Positions 7,680 to 16,053 of a DNA stretch of 33,252 nt are shown here, one piece after another (positions within the stretch are counted from its first letter, which is position 1; each line of letters begins with the position of its first letter). Under the pieces are notes generated by a model. The model saw nothing but the letters and a program-made list of their open reading frames with translations. It did not search any database and had not been told where the DNA came from. The stretch is from the NCBI GenBank assembly GCA_013697265.1, contig JACCXE010000102.1, positions 1 through 33,252 of the forward strand, read 5' to 3'. This stretch comes from Actinomycetota bacterium (GTDB lineage Bacteria > Actinomycetota > Acidimicrobiia > Acidimicrobiales > JACCXE01). Made by a program: the position numbers and the translations under genes.

Positions 7680-8561
7680 ATGAAGGGGATTGTTCTTGCC
7701 GGAGGCAGCGGCACGCGCCTGCACCCGGTAACGCTCGGGGTGTCGAAACAACTGCTGCCGGTTTACGACAAGCCGATGGTCTACTACCCGCTGTCTGTGC
7801 TGATGCTGGCGGGCATCCGCGACATCCTGATCATCTCCACGCCCCACGACCTGCCGCTGTTCAAACAGCTACTGGGGGACGGCACGAGCATCGGCGTGTC
7901 CTTCACCTACGCCGAGCAACCCACGCCGGGCGGCCTGGCTGAAGCATTTCTCATCGGTGCCGATTTCGTGGGCGACGACTCGGTCTGTCTTGTGCTCGGC
8001 GACAACATCTTCCACGCCGAGGGCCTCGGTGACCTGCTGCACAACGCGGTGGCCACGCTCAATGGCGCGACCGTCTTCGGCTACAAGGTCGACGACGCCG
8101 AGCGCTACGGCGTTGCCGAGGTCGACGCGGACGGACGCGTGACGTCCATCGAAGAGAAGCCGGCGAAGCCGAAGTCGAACATCGCGGTGACGGGGTTGTA
8201 CTTCTACGACAACGACGTGGTGCAAATCGCGGCGGACCTGCCGCGCTCGGCGCGGGGCGAACTCGAGATCACCGACGTGAATCGCGTTTATCTCGACAAG
8301 GGCCGACTGAACATGGTGAAACTCGGCCGCGGTACCGCGTGGCTCGACACGGGCACCCACGACTCGCTGCTCGAGGCGGGCACGTTCGTGCAGGCGCTAA
8401 TCCATCGCCAGGGTTTGCAGATCGCGTGCCTCGAAGAGATCGCGTTTCGCCAAGGCTTCATCGACTTAAACCAGCTCACCGTGCTCGCCGACAAGCTCGG
8501 CAAGTCGCGCTACGGCGAGTACCTCCGCGCCGTGTCGGCCGACCCCGATCGGTTCGCGTAG
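7680..8561 (+). CDS. rmlA: Glucose-1-phosphate thymidylyltransferase
   Basis: Makes dTDP-glucose from dTTP and glucose-1-phosphate, the first step to dTDP-rhamnose. 293 residues, the usual length. The N-terminus [18 protein letters not shown] is the nucleotide-binding signature. [36 protein letters not shown] with the metal-binding aspartate, IEEKP, and [11 protein letters not shown] with WLDTGTH all match RmlA closely. A DoxX-like gene follows after two bases, then rmlB and rmlD. The call is firm because these motifs separate RmlA from GalU and GlmU. Confidence 0.96.
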   Translation: MKGIVLAGGSGTRLHPVTLGVSKQLLPVYDKPMVYYPLSVLMLAGIRDILIISTPHDLPLFKQLLGDGTSIGVSFTYAEQPTPGGLAEAFLIGADFVGDDSVCLVLGDNIFHAEGLGDLLHNAVATLNGATVFGYKVDDAERYGVAEVDADGRVTSIEEKPAKPKSNIAVTGLYFYDNDVVQIAADLPRSARGELEITDVNRVYLDKGRLNMVKLGRGTAWLDTGTHDSLLEAGTFVQALIHRQGLQIACLEEIAFRQGFIDLNQLTVLADKLGKSRYGEYLRAVSADPDRFA

Positions 8562-8563
8562 GC

Positions 8564-8944
8564 GTGGCGTTTCCCCGCAACGAGCGCACCAGCCGGCTCG
8601 GCCTCGTCGCGTTGCTGCTTGTCGCCGGCACGGCCCATTTCTTGGCGCCGAAGCAGTTCGACGACATCGTGCCCAAGTTCCTCGGCAACAGCCGGATCTG
8701 GACCTATGCCAGCGGTTTGGGCGAACTCACCGGCGCGGCCCTGCTCGCCCGCCGCTCCACGTCGCGCCTCGGCGGGTGGTGGGCGGCAGCCCTGTTGGTG
8801 ATCGTTTTCCCGGGCAACGTCTACGCCGCGGTAAAGCCAGTACCGCCTTTTGACAACCCGGTGCTCGGTTACGGCCGCCTACCGCTCCAGATTCCGCTGG
8901 TGCTCTGGGCCCTGCGCCACGCCCGCAGTTCAAATCCCCAGTAG
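8564..8944 (+). CDS. DoxX-like small membrane protein
   Basis: A 126-residue protein with about four hydrophobic helices: LVALLLVAGTAHFLAP, the ASGLGELTGAALLA helix, WWAAALLVIVFPGNVYAA, and a last one near IPLVLWALRH. The arrangement and the AHF, GELTGA and FPGNVYAAVKP elements are typical of DoxX-like family proteins, whose function is mostly unknown. The start is GTG 8564, two bases after the rmlA stop, so the gene is co-transcribed with rmlA. It sits where many clusters carry rmlC, but it has no resemblance to a cupin epimerase. Confidence 0.75.
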   Translation: MAFPRNERTSRLGLVALLLVAGTAHFLAPKQFDDIVPKFLGNSRIWTYASGLGELTGAALLARRSTSRLGGWWAAALLVIVFPGNVYAAVKPVPPFDNPVLGYGRLPLQIPLVLWALRHARSSNPQ

Positions 8945-8954
8945 GGGCCCGAAG

Positions 8955-8960
8955 TAGCCT
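8955..8960 (+). promoter_or_regulatory. -10 box TAGCCT for rmlB
   Basis: TAGCCT ends 10 bases before ATG 8971, in the 26-base gap after the DoxX-like gene. The expected leader is about 4 bases. The same AAGTAGCCT sequence precedes the LCP gene. Confidence 0.45.
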
Positions 8961-8970
8961 CTACGGCTCT

Positions 8971-9936
8971 ATGAAGCTCTTTGTGACTGGCGGGGCCGGG
9001 TTCATCGGGTCGAACTACGTGCGCCACGTGCTGGCCAACACCGACGACGAAGTCACCGTGTACGACGCGTTGACCTACGCCGGCAACCTGTCGACGATGA
9101 AGGACGTGGACGACAGCCCGCGGTACAACTTCGTCAAGGGCAACATCGCAGACCCGGGCACGCTCGAGGACGCGATGTCCGGCCACGATGCGGTGGTCCA
9201 CTTTGCGGCCGAAAGCCACGTGGACCGGTCGATCATCGGGTCCGACGACTTTGTCAACACCAACTGCTTCGGGACAAATGTGGTCATGGACACGGCCCGC
9301 CGGCTCGAGATCGCGCGAGTCATCCACATCGGCACCGACGAGGTATACGGCTCTGTCGAGGTCGGCTCGTCCAAGGAGACAGATCCACTCGAGCCCCGCT
9401 CGCCCTACTCGGCGTCGAAGGCGGGCTCAGACCTCATCGCGCTGTCGTACTGGTCGACGCATGGGTTGCCCGTCACGGTGACGCGCTGCACCAACAACTT
9501 CGGTCCGTTCCAGTTCCCCGAGAAAGTGATCCCGCTGTTCACGACCAACCTGCTCGACGGCGAAAAGCTGCCGCTTTACGGCGACGGATTGAACGAACGC
9601 GACTGGCTCTATGTCGACGACCACTGCACCGGGGTGCACCTGGTGTTAGAGCGCGGCGCGCCCGGCGAGATTTACAACATCGGCGCCGGTAACGAGACGC
9701 CAAACCGCGTCCTCGTCGACAAACTGCTCGCCCTGCACGGCAGCGGCGAGGAGATGGTGGAGTACGTCGAGGATCGCAAAGGCCACGACCGCCGGTACTC
9801 GGTCGACATCACCAAGATCACCGAACTCGGTTGGCACAAGCAACGCACCCTCGACGAAGCCCTCGAAGAAACGGTGGGTTGGTACCGCCACAATCGCTGG
9901 TGGTGGGAGCCGCTCAAGGCCGCGAACGCGAAGTAG
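8971..9936 (+). CDS. rmlB: dTDP-glucose 4,6-dehydratase
   Basis: Extended SDR enzyme (321 residues) that turns dTDP-glucose into dTDP-4-keto-6-deoxyglucose. The NAD-binding motif is [28 protein letters not shown] is diagnostic of RmlB. The active site has TDEVYGS (T122, D123, E124) and YSASK (Y146, K150); the Asp-Glu pair marks a dehydratase rather than an epimerase. TNNFGPFQFPEK, LPLYGDG and RDWLYVDDH follow. ATG 8971 opens the conserved fold. rmlD starts two bases after its stop. Confidence 0.96.
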   Translation: MKLFVTGGAGFIGSNYVRHVLANTDDEVTVYDALTYAGNLSTMKDVDDSPRYNFVKGNIADPGTLEDAMSGHDAVVHFAAESHVDRSIIGSDDFVNTNCFGTNVVMDTARRLEIARVIHIGTDEVYGSVEVGSSKETDPLEPRSPYSASKAGSDLIALSYWSTHGLPVTVTRCTNNFGPFQFPEKVIPLFTTNLLDGEKLPLYGDGLNERDWLYVDDHCTGVHLVLERGAPGEIYNIGAGNETPNRVLVDKLLALHGSGEEMVEYVEDRKGHDRRYSVDITKITELGWHKQRTLDEALEETVGWYRHNRWWWEPLKAANAK

Positions 9937-9938
9937 CC

Positions 9939-10775
9939 GTGCGCGTTCTCATCACCGGCGCGGGCGGACAGCTCGGCCACGACCTCGTCGACACGTTCGC
10001 CGAGGTCCGTTACGAAGTCGTAGCGACCACGCACGCGTCGATGGACCTCACCGATCGCGACGCGGTGCTCTCTACGGTCGTTTCCGCCGAGCCCGACGTG
10101 ATAATTCACGCCGCGGCGTGGACCGCGGTCGACGCCTGCGAGGCCGACCCCGACAGGGCTTTCGCGGTTAACGCGGTCGGAACCCGCAACGTCGCCGAAG
10201 GGGCGCGACGTACTGGTGCCCACGTCGTGTACATCTCGACCGACTACGTCTTCGGCGGCACGAAAGACGGGCCGTATCGCGAGTGGGACGAGCCTGCGCC
10301 CCACACCGTCTACGGCGCGTCGAAGCTGGCCGGCGAGCGCGAGATCGACTCCGGCCACGCCATCGTGCGCACCAGCTGGGTCTGCGGAGCCAATGGCAAC
10401 AACTTCGTGAAGACCATGCTGCGCCTCGCCGCTGAACGCGATACCTGGGGCGTCGTCGACGATCAACGCGGCTGTCCGTCGTTCACCGCCGACCTGGCTG
10501 TCGCGATCAAGCGGCTTGCCGTCGGCCGCCTGCCCGGCGTGTTTCACCTGAGCAATCAGGGCCCGACCACGTGGTACGGCTTTGCGTGCGCGATCCTTGA
10601 GGCGGCCGGGCACGACCCGCAAAGGATCTCGCCGATCACCACCGCTGATTACCCAGTACCGGCGCCCCGACCGGCGAATTCTGTGCTCGACAACGGCGCC
10701 TGGCGTCTCGCCGGATTTGAAGCACTTGACGAGTGGCACGCGCCGCTCGCCCGCATTATCAAGGAGATCACCTGA
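9939..10775 (+). CDS. rmlD: dTDP-4-dehydrorhamnose reductase
   Basis: Last enzyme of dTDP-rhamnose synthesis (278 residues); it reduces dTDP-4-keto-rhamnose with NAD(P)H. VRVLITGAGGQLGHDLVD is the cofactor motif. STDYVFGG, YGASKLAGE (Y125, K129), RTSWVCGANGNNFVKTM and DQRGCPSFTADLA are family signatures. The start is GTG 9939, two bases after the rmlB stop; the longer frame from 9831 overlaps rmlB and lacks homology. Its substrate needs RmlC, which is not in the window. The ugd start codon shares one base with its stop. Confidence 0.94.
   Translation: MRVLITGAGGQLGHDLVDTFAEVRYEVVATTHASMDLTDRDAVLSTVVSAEPDVIIHAAAWTAVDACEADPDRAFAVNAVGTRNVAEGARRTGAHVVYISTDYVFGGTKDGPYREWDEPAPHTVYGASKLAGEREIDSGHAIVRTSWVCGANGNNFVKTMLRLAAERDTWGVVDDQRGCPSFTADLAVAIKRLAVGRLPGVFHLSNQGPTTWYGFACAILEAAGHDPQRISPITTADYPVPAPRPANSVLDNGAWRLAGFEALDEWHAPLARIIKEIT
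10761..10766 (+). promoter_or_regulatory. Strong ribosome binding site of UDP-glucose dehydrogenase
   Basis: AAGGAG lies 8 bases before ATG 10775, inside the last codons of rmlD. It is one of the few clear Shine-Dalgarno sites here and fixes the start of ugd within the longer open frame from 10733. Confidence 0.65.
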
Positions 10776-12046
10776 TGGCCGACATCGCCGTAATCGGAAC
10801 TGGCTACGTCGGCCTCACCACCGGCGCGTACCTGGCCCACCTCGGCCACAACGTCACATGCGCCGACGTGATCGAGGAAAAGGTCGAGGCGCTTACCCGA
10901 GGTGAGGTACCGATCCACGAAGACGGCCTCACCGACATGGTCAACGAAGGGATCCACGCCGGTCGCCTGCGCTTCGTGTTCGGCGCCACGGCCGCGGTAC
11001 ACGACGCCGAGTTCGTCTTCCTGTGTCTGCCCACGCCCCAGGGCGAGGACGGCACGGCCGATCTGTCCTACGTCGAATCGGTCGCGCGCGAGATCGCGTC
11101 CCACGTGCGTAGCGACGGCATCGTGGTGAACAAATCCACTGTCCCGGTTGGATCGAATCTGCGCGTCGCAGCGCTGCTCAACCGCGACGACGTGCACGTC
11201 GTGTCCAACCCCGAGTTCTTGCGCGAGGGACAGGCGCTGCACGACTCGCTCAACCCCGATCGCATCGTGATCGGCGCGTACGATCAAGAAGCGGCGCTAC
11301 GCCTCGTCGAGTTGTACGAGTCGCTGCACGCGCCCGTGCTCGTGACCGACCCCGCCTCGGCCGAGACGATCAAATACGTGGCCAACGCCTTCCTGGCCAC
11401 CAAGGTCAGCTTCATCAACGCGGTCGCACACTTCTGCGAGCTGGTCGGCGCCGACGTGAAAGATGTGGCGCTCGGCATGGGCCAAGACAAGCGCATCGGC
11501 TTCGAGTTCCTGAAGCCCGGTCCTGGTTGGGGCGGTTCGTGTTTTCCGAAAGATACGCGGGCGCTGATTCACATGGCCGAAGACCGCGGCTACGGGTTCG
11601 ACCTGTTGCGCAGCGTCGTGTCTGTCAACGACGAGCAATACGAACGGGTAGTCGAGAAGATCGCGTTCGCCGCCGGCGGCTCCATCGAAGGCAAGACGGT
11701 CGGCGTGTGGGGACTCACGTTCAAGGCCCGCACCGACGACATGCGCGAGTCGCCGTCGCTGTTCGTGGTCGAGCGCCTTCTGGCTCAGGGGGCGACGGTC
11801 AACGCGTTCGACCCGATGGTGAAGAAGGAACTCGACCGCATCAACGTGTGCGCCGACGCGTACGCGGCGGTCGAGGGTGCAGACGTGCTCGCAGTGCTCA
11901 CCGAGTGGGACGAATTTCGGTACCTCGACCTCGCCAAGGTGAAGGCGCTTATCGGCATGCCGACGATCGTCGACGCCCGCAACCTGCTTGATCCGGTTTC
12001 GGTCCGCCGTCACGGCTTTACCTACGACGGCATCGGCCGGCTCTAG
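10775..12046 (+). CDS. ugd: UDP-glucose 6-dehydrogenase
   Basis: Oxidises UDP-glucose to UDP-glucuronate with two NAD (423 residues). [20 protein letters not shown] is the NAD-binding start. [27 protein letters not shown] and [11 protein letters not shown] follow. [13 protein letters not shown] carries the catalytic cysteine (about C256). [15 protein letters not shown] opens the C-terminal nucleotide-binding domain. The ATG shares one base with the rmlD stop (TGATG) and has a strong AAGGAG. The next gene uses its product, which supports UDP-glucose over GDP-mannose as substrate. Confidence 0.94.
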   Translation: MADIAVIGTGYVGLTTGAYLAHLGHNVTCADVIEEKVEALTRGEVPIHEDGLTDMVNEGIHAGRLRFVFGATAAVHDAEFVFLCLPTPQGEDGTADLSYVESVAREIASHVRSDGIVVNKSTVPVGSNLRVAALLNRDDVHVVSNPEFLREGQALHDSLNPDRIVIGAYDQEAALRLVELYESLHAPVLVTDPASAETIKYVANAFLATKVSFINAVAHFCELVGADVKDVALGMGQDKRIGFEFLKPGPGWGGSCFPKDTRALIHMAEDRGYGFDLLRSVVSVNDEQYERVVEKIAFAAGGSIEGKTVGVWGLTFKARTDDMRESPSLFVVERLLAQGATVNAFDPMVKKELDRINVCADAYAAVEGADVLAVLTEWDEFRYLDLAKVKALIGMPTIVDARNLLDPVSVRRHGFTYDGIGRL

Positions 12047-12990
12047 TGCGCGTAGTCGTCACCGGTGGCGCCGGGTTCATCGGCTCACACCTTTGCCGTG
12101 CGCTGCTCGATCGCGGTGATCAGGTCACCGCGATCGACAACTTGCTCACCGGCAACATTGCCAACATCGAAGAGCTGTTTGGCAATCCAGCCTTCACCTT
12201 CGTGCGCCACGATGTGAGCCAGTATGTCCACGTCCCCGGACGCGTCGACGCGGTGTTGCACTTCGCCAGCCCGGCCAGCCCAGCCGACTTCGAGCGGATC
12301 CCGATTCAAATCCTCAAGGTGGGAAGCCTGGGCACACTGCACATGCTGGGCGTGGCCAAGGAAAAAGGGGCGCGCTTCCTGCTCGCCTCTACAAGCGAGG
12401 TGTACGGCGACCCGCAGGTGCACCCGCAGCCCGAGACCTATTGGGGTCACGTGAACCCGATCGGCCCGCGCGGTGTCTACGACGAGGCCAAGCGGTTCGC
12501 GGAAGCGATGACGTTTGCTTATCACCGGGCCCACGCCGTCGACGTCCGCGTCGCCCGCATCTTCAACACATTCGGACCGCGCATGCGGCCCGACGACGGA
12601 CGCCTGGTCACGAACCTGTTGGTGCAGGGGCTCACCGGTAAACCGCTCACCATCTACGGCGACGGCTCGCAGACGCGTAGCTTCTGTTACATCGACGACG
12701 AAGTGCGCGGCCTGCTCGCGCTGCTCGACTCGGACTACGTCGGGCCTGTGAATATCGGCAACCCGAACGAGTACACCGTCGGCGAGTTCGCCGCCATCGC
12801 GCGAGAGGTAACCGGCAACCTGTCTGAGATAGTGCACGAGCCGCTGCCGGTGGATGACCCTATGCAGCGCCAGCCCGACATCACCCTGGCCGAGTCGTTG
12901 TTGGACTGGTCACCGCAGGTTGGTCTGCGCGAGGGCCTCGAGCGCACCGCCGAATACTTCCGCGCCATCCTCGCGGCTGAAGTCGCTTGA
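12046..12990 (+). CDS. uxs: UDP-glucuronate decarboxylase (UDP-xylose synthase)
   Basis: Extended SDR enzyme (314 residues) that oxidises C4 of UDP-glucuronate, loses CO2 and reduces the ketone to give UDP-xylose. [17 protein letters not shown] binds [31 protein letters not shown] and YDEAKRFAE (Y145, K149) form the block that typifies UXS and separates it from RmlB or Gal[32 protein letters not shown] and [10 protein letters not shown] follow. The start is GTG 12046, overlapping the ugd stop by one base (TAGTG). Gene order ugd-uxs supports the assignment. Some family members stop at the 4-keto pentose; sequence alone does not exclude that. Confidence 0.9.
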   Translation: MRVVVTGGAGFIGSHLCRALLDRGDQVTAIDNLLTGNIANIEELFGNPAFTFVRHDVSQYVHVPGRVDAVLHFASPASPADFERIPIQILKVGSLGTLHMLGVAKEKGARFLLASTSEVYGDPQVHPQPETYWGHVNPIGPRGVYDEAKRFAEAMTFAYHRAHAVDVRVARIFNTFGPRMRPDDGRLVTNLLVQGLTGKPLTIYGDGSQTRSFCYIDDEVRGLLALLDSDYVGPVNIGNPNEYTVGEFAAIAREVTGNLSEIVHEPLPVDDPMQRQPDITLAESLLDWSPQVGLREGLERTAEYFRAILAAEVA

Positions 12991-13856
12991 CGTCGTTGCC
13001 CGAGCGCGTCGCCGCGGTGGTGGTGAACTACAACGCTGGCGATTACCTGCTCGACTGCGTTCGCTCCTTGCGTGAGGCGGATGTCCTGCACGTCGTCGTC
13101 GCCGACAACGCCAGCACCGATAATTCGCTCGCGGCGGTCCGCGCCGCCGATCCCGAGGTCATCGTCGTCGAGACAGGCGGGAACTTCGGCTACGGGGGTG
13201 GGGTCAATCGCGGGACGGTCGCGTCACCCCCCAGTGCTGACGTGTTGCTGGTCTGCAACGCCGACTTGATCATCGAGCCGGCGGCCGTGAAGACGATGGT
13301 GGCCGCGCTCGACGCCGAGGCCGGTGTGGGAATCGTCGGACCCCGGATCAACAACACCGACGGCACGCTGTATCCGTCGGGTCGCATCGTCCCGGGCCCA
13401 TTCGACGCGGTCGGTCACGCCTTCCTCGGCATGGTCATGCCGAACAACCGCTTCACCCGCCGCTACCGGATGCTCGACGTCGACCAGTCGGTGGCACGCG
13501 AGGTCGACTGGATCTCGGGCGCATGCTTCGCCATCCGCCGCGACCTCTTCGACCGCCTCGGTGGTTTCAACGAAGATTTCTACATGTACCTCGAAGAGGT
13601 TGACCTGTGCAGCCGGGCCCGCGCTATCGGTGCAGAAATTCGCTATGAGCCTGCGGCCCAAGTTGTGCACGTCGGCGGTGTATCGACGAAACAACTGCCG
13701 TACCGGATGCTCGCCGAGCATCACCGGTCTGTCATGCGGTGGTGGTGGCAGTCCAATCATGGGGTGACGCGATTGCTGGCGCCCTTCGTGGCCCTCGGAC
13801 TGGGCGTGCGCTTCGTGCTAGCTGTGCTGGTCCGCTCCGGACGGAGCGGCAGATGA
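12987..13856 (+). CDS. Family 2 glycosyltransferase, rhamnosyltransferase-like
   Basis: GT-A enzyme of 289 residues, close in pattern to WbbL (rhamnosyl transfer to GlcNAc-PP-polyprenol). [20 protein letters not shown] and [12 protein letters not shown] open the fold. [25 protein letters not shown] with the metal-site aspartate, [17 protein letters not shown] and EEVDLCSRA follow, then [12 protein letters not shown] and a membrane-associating C-terminal stretch. The start is TTG 12987 in a TTGA overlap with the uxs stop; a second TTG three codons later is possible. Its place in the rml-ugd-uxs operon suggests a role in the linker or first repeat of the glycan, though donor and acceptor are unproven. 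Confidence 0.85.
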   Translation: MTSLPERVAAVVVNYNAGDYLLDCVRSLREADVLHVVVADNASTDNSLAAVRAADPEVIVVETGGNFGYGGGVNRGTVASPPSADVLLVCNADLIIEPAAVKTMVAALDAEAGVGIVGPRINNTDGTLYPSGRIVPGPFDAVGHAFLGMVMPNNRFTRRYRMLDVDQSVAREVDWISGACFAIRRDLFDRLGGFNEDFYMYLEEVDLCSRARAIGAEIRYEPAAQVVHVGGVSTKQLPYRMLAEHHRSVMRWWWQSNHGVTRLLAPFVALGLGVRFVLAVLVRSGRSGR

Positions 13857-14383
13857 CCGGCTCCGTCGAAGGGCGGCCGCCGCTTCTCGGCCGCCACGAC
13901 GCCGTTCCTCGCCGCCGCTGGCAGTGGCTGTTGCCGCTCTTGGTCGGCCTCGCCGTGGTTGGCCTGGCCGCCGGTCTGGTCGTTCGGTTCACCAACCGCA
14001 ACGACAACCCGCGACACGCGGTGTCGAGCTACCTCGACGCGGTGCAGCACGGCAAGACCCGCAGGGCCTACGGCCAGCTGTGCGACGCCTTTCACAAGGC
14101 GGTGAGCTATGAGGACTTCGACGCCAAGTCCAAAGCCGAACGGGCGTCTTCCGGGGGCGTCCTCGGGTCCAAGATCGCCCGTATCGAGCCCAGGACCAAC
14201 GGTCAGCGTCTGGCGACCTACACGGTGCGGCGAGAGGCGGGCGACACCGTTGTCGACGCCGCTCTGGTGCGGGAGCACGGCGACTGGCGGCTGTGCGGGT
14301 TCCGGCCCCGCCCCCTGTCGGACGACGACACCTCTGTTCCACCGGCGCCGGTTGACACCGGGGGAACAACAACCACGCGGTAA
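13853..14383 (+). CDS. Single-pass membrane protein with NTF2/DUF4878-like extracytoplasmic domain
   Basis: A 176-residue protein. Residues 1-22 are basic and cytoplasmic, and one membrane helix lies at about 24-43 (LLPLLVGLAVVGLAAGLVV). The outer domain starts with PRHAVSSYLDAVQHGKTRRA, which resembles the first helix of NTF2-like/DUF4878 lipoprotein domains, and ends with GDWRLCGF; a Thr-rich tail follows. The start is ATG 13853 in an ATGA overlap with the preceding glycosyltransferase, so it is translationally coupled; the longer frame from 13739 overlaps that gene. Function unknown. The fold assignment is tentative. Confidence 0.65.
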   Translation: MTGSVEGRPPLLGRHDAVPRRRWQWLLPLLVGLAVVGLAAGLVVRFTNRNDNPRHAVSSYLDAVQHGKTRRAYGQLCDAFHKAVSYEDFDAKSKAERASSGGVLGSKIARIEPRTNGQRLATYTVRREAGDTVVDAALVREHGDWRLCGFRPRPLSDDDTSVPPAPVDTGGTTTTR

Positions 14384-14386
14384 CGT
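14381..14386 (+). promoter_or_regulatory. -10 box TAACGT for the His-motif membrane protein
   Basis: TAACGT ends 9 bases before ATG 14396 and overlaps the preceding stop codon region. Expected leader about 3 bases. It suggests an internal promoter in the long glycan operon. A TTGACA at 14352-14357 is 23 bases away, too far for a normal -35. Confidence 0.4.
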
Positions 14387-14395
14387 CGCCGGGCT

Positions 14396-15127
14396 ATGGG
14401 TAAGGCCTCGAACGCTAAAAAAGTCAACCGCGCTGCCGCAACCGGCGGCGGCCGCACGGCAGGAAAGCGCACTCCGGTGCTGTGGTATTCCGCCATTTTC
14501 ATGGTCGTCGTGATTGGTGTGCTCGGCGTCGCCCTGTCCTCCAAGAACATCGCCGACAAGCAGGCCTCGGCTGAGGTCACGCCGCCGACGAAGAAAGACC
14601 ACTGGCACGCGGCCTACGGCTTCAACCTTTGTGGCGAGTGGGCCAGCGCGTTGAACGACGGCGCCGCGGGCGACACCACCGGCATTCACACCCACGGCGA
14701 CGGCCTGATCCACACGCACCCGTTCCTCAATTCGGTCACGGGCAAGAACGCAACGTTCGGCAAGCTGATGAAGATCACCGATACCGCGGTCACCGCGACG
14801 TCGGTTGACCTCAAGCGTGACAATGAGAAGTTGAAGAACGGCGACAAGTGCGGCAGCAAACCGGGCGTGCTGACGGCCCGCAGCTTCAAGAACCTCGAGG
14901 ACAAAGCGGGCACCGAGCTCAAGGGCAGTCCGTCGGCATGGAGGATCAAGGACGGCACGCTGATCACAATCAGCTTCAACCCCAAGGGCTTCAAGGTCGA
15001 GCAGCCGCCGTCGGCCGGCAACCTGTCGGACCCCAAGGACCTCGGTCAAACTCCCCAGCCGACCCCGGCTTCTACCCCGGCGCCCACCTCGGAGACCACC
15101 TCGGCCCCGCCAACGTCGGCTCCGTGA
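14396..15127 (+). CDS. Uncharacterised single-pass membrane protein with His-rich HTHGDG motif
   Basis: I do not recognise the family. It has 243 residues: a basic start, one membrane helix at about 28-47, an outer domain (about 65-190) and a Pro/Thr/Ser-rich tail. The outer domain has DHWHAAYGFNLCGEW (H69, H71, C79) and GIHTHGDGLIHTHPF (H98, H100, H106, H108), then KCG (C152). Six closely spaced histidines with an aspartate look like a metal site, and the two cysteines could form a disulfide; both points are inference. The tail resembles wall-spanning linkers. The pyrophosphorylase gene overlaps its stop as GTGA, so the two are coupled. Confidence 0.7.
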   Translation: MGKASNAKKVNRAAATGGGRTAGKRTPVLWYSAIFMVVVIGVLGVALSSKNIADKQASAEVTPPTKKDHWHAAYGFNLCGEWASALNDGAAGDTTGIHTHGDGLIHTHPFLNSVTGKNATFGKLMKITDTAVTATSVDLKRDNEKLKNGDKCGSKPGVLTARSFKNLEDKAGTELKGSPSAWRIKDGTLITISFNPKGFKVEQPPSAGNLSDPKDLGQTPQPTPASTPAPTSETTSAPPTSAP

Positions 15128-16053
15128 AGGCCATAGTCCTCGTCGGTGGCGAGGGCACCCGCCTTCGTCCGCTGACCTACACCACGCCCAAGCAGCTGCT
15201 GCCCGTCGCCGGTGTGCCCATGCTTGAGCGGGTGGTGGCCCACCTGGCCGCACACGGGATCGACGAGGTTGTGCTGTCGATGGGATACAAACCGGCCGCG
15301 TTCCTCGAGGCGTATCCGAGCGACACCTGTGCGGGTGTGCCCGTCCGTTACGTCGTGGAGGCGGAGCCGCTCGACACCGGTGGCGCGATCGCGTACGCGG
15401 CTGACGAGGCCGGCGTAAACGAACGCTTCGTCGTGGTGAACGGCGACGTGCTCACCGACGTCGACTTCAGCGCGCTGATCAACAGCCACGCCGAGTCCGG
15501 CGCGCTCACCACGATCGGGCTGACACCGGTCGACGACCCGAGTCGATTCGGCGTGGTCGTCACCGACGGCGACGGGCGCGTCACTGCGTTCATCGAGAAG
15601 CCGCCCGCGGGAAGCGCGCCGACCAACCTGATCAACGCGGGCATCTACGTAATGGAGCCCGGCGCGCTGGACGTGATCGAGCGCGGGCGGCGCGTGTCGG
15701 TCGAGCGCGAAGTGTTCCCCGCGATGGTGGACCAGGGCACATTGTTCGCGTCGGCTTGTCCCGGCTACTGGATCGACACCGGTAACCCTGCCAGCTACAT
15801 CCAGGCCAACATCGACATCGGCGGCGCGTCTGCGATCGACCCCACGGCCAAGATCGACCCCGACGCGGTGATCGTCGATGCGGTCGTGCACGCCCACGCG
15901 GTGGTCGAGGCCGGGGCCCGGGTCGACCACGCAATCATCGGCGCAAACGCGGTGGTGGGCGCGGGCGCGGTCGTGAGGGACTACTCGGTCGTGGGGCCTG
16001 GCGCCAACGTTCCCGCCGGCGCGGAAGTCGTGGGCCAGCAGGTCGCCGAATGA
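15124..16053 (+). CDS. Sugar-1-phosphate nucleotidyltransferase with left-handed helix tail
   Basis: Makes an NDP-sugar from a sugar-1-phosphate (309 residues). VKAIVLVGGEGTRLRPLTY is the nucleotide-binding signature. PKQLLPVAGVPMLERVV, DTGGAIAYA, VVNGDVLTDVD with the metal-site aspartate, and FIEKP follow. After WIDTGNPASYIQANID the chain turns into hexapeptide repeats (about 235-300), a left-handed beta-helix. The pattern best fits the mannose-1-phosphate guanylyltransferase/GlmU-like NDP-sugar pyrophosphorylase group; the exact sugar and base are not decided by sequence. The start is GTG 15124 in a GTGA overlap. The GalE-like gene overlaps its end (ATGA). Confidence 0.85.
   Translation: MKAIVLVGGEGTRLRPLTYTTPKQLLPVAGVPMLERVVAHLAAHGIDEVVLSMGYKPAAFLEAYPSDTCAGVPVRYVVEAEPLDTGGAIAYAADEAGVNERFVVVNGDVLTDVDFSALINSHAESGALTTIGLTPVDDPSRFGVVVTDGDGRVTAFIEKPPAGSAPTNLINAGIYVMEPGALDVIERGRRVSVEREVFPAMVDQGTLFASACPGYWIDTGNPASYIQANIDIGGASAIDPTAKIDPDAVIVDAVVHAHAVVEAGARVDHAIIGANAVVGAGAVVRDYSVVGPGANVPAGAEVVGQQVAE

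Noticed and set aside
6458..7714. 418-residue open frame antisense to the LCP gene
   Set aside because: Arg/Ala-rich composition without recognisable domain; the LCP gene on the other strand is certain.
9831..9938. Longer rmlD start inside rmlB
   Set aside because: The extra residues lack homology; the cofactor motif begins directly at GTG 9939.
14352..14357. TTGACA as -35 box for the gene at 14396
   Set aside because: It is 23 bases from the TAACGT box; normal spacing is about 17, and the hexamer lies in coding sequence.
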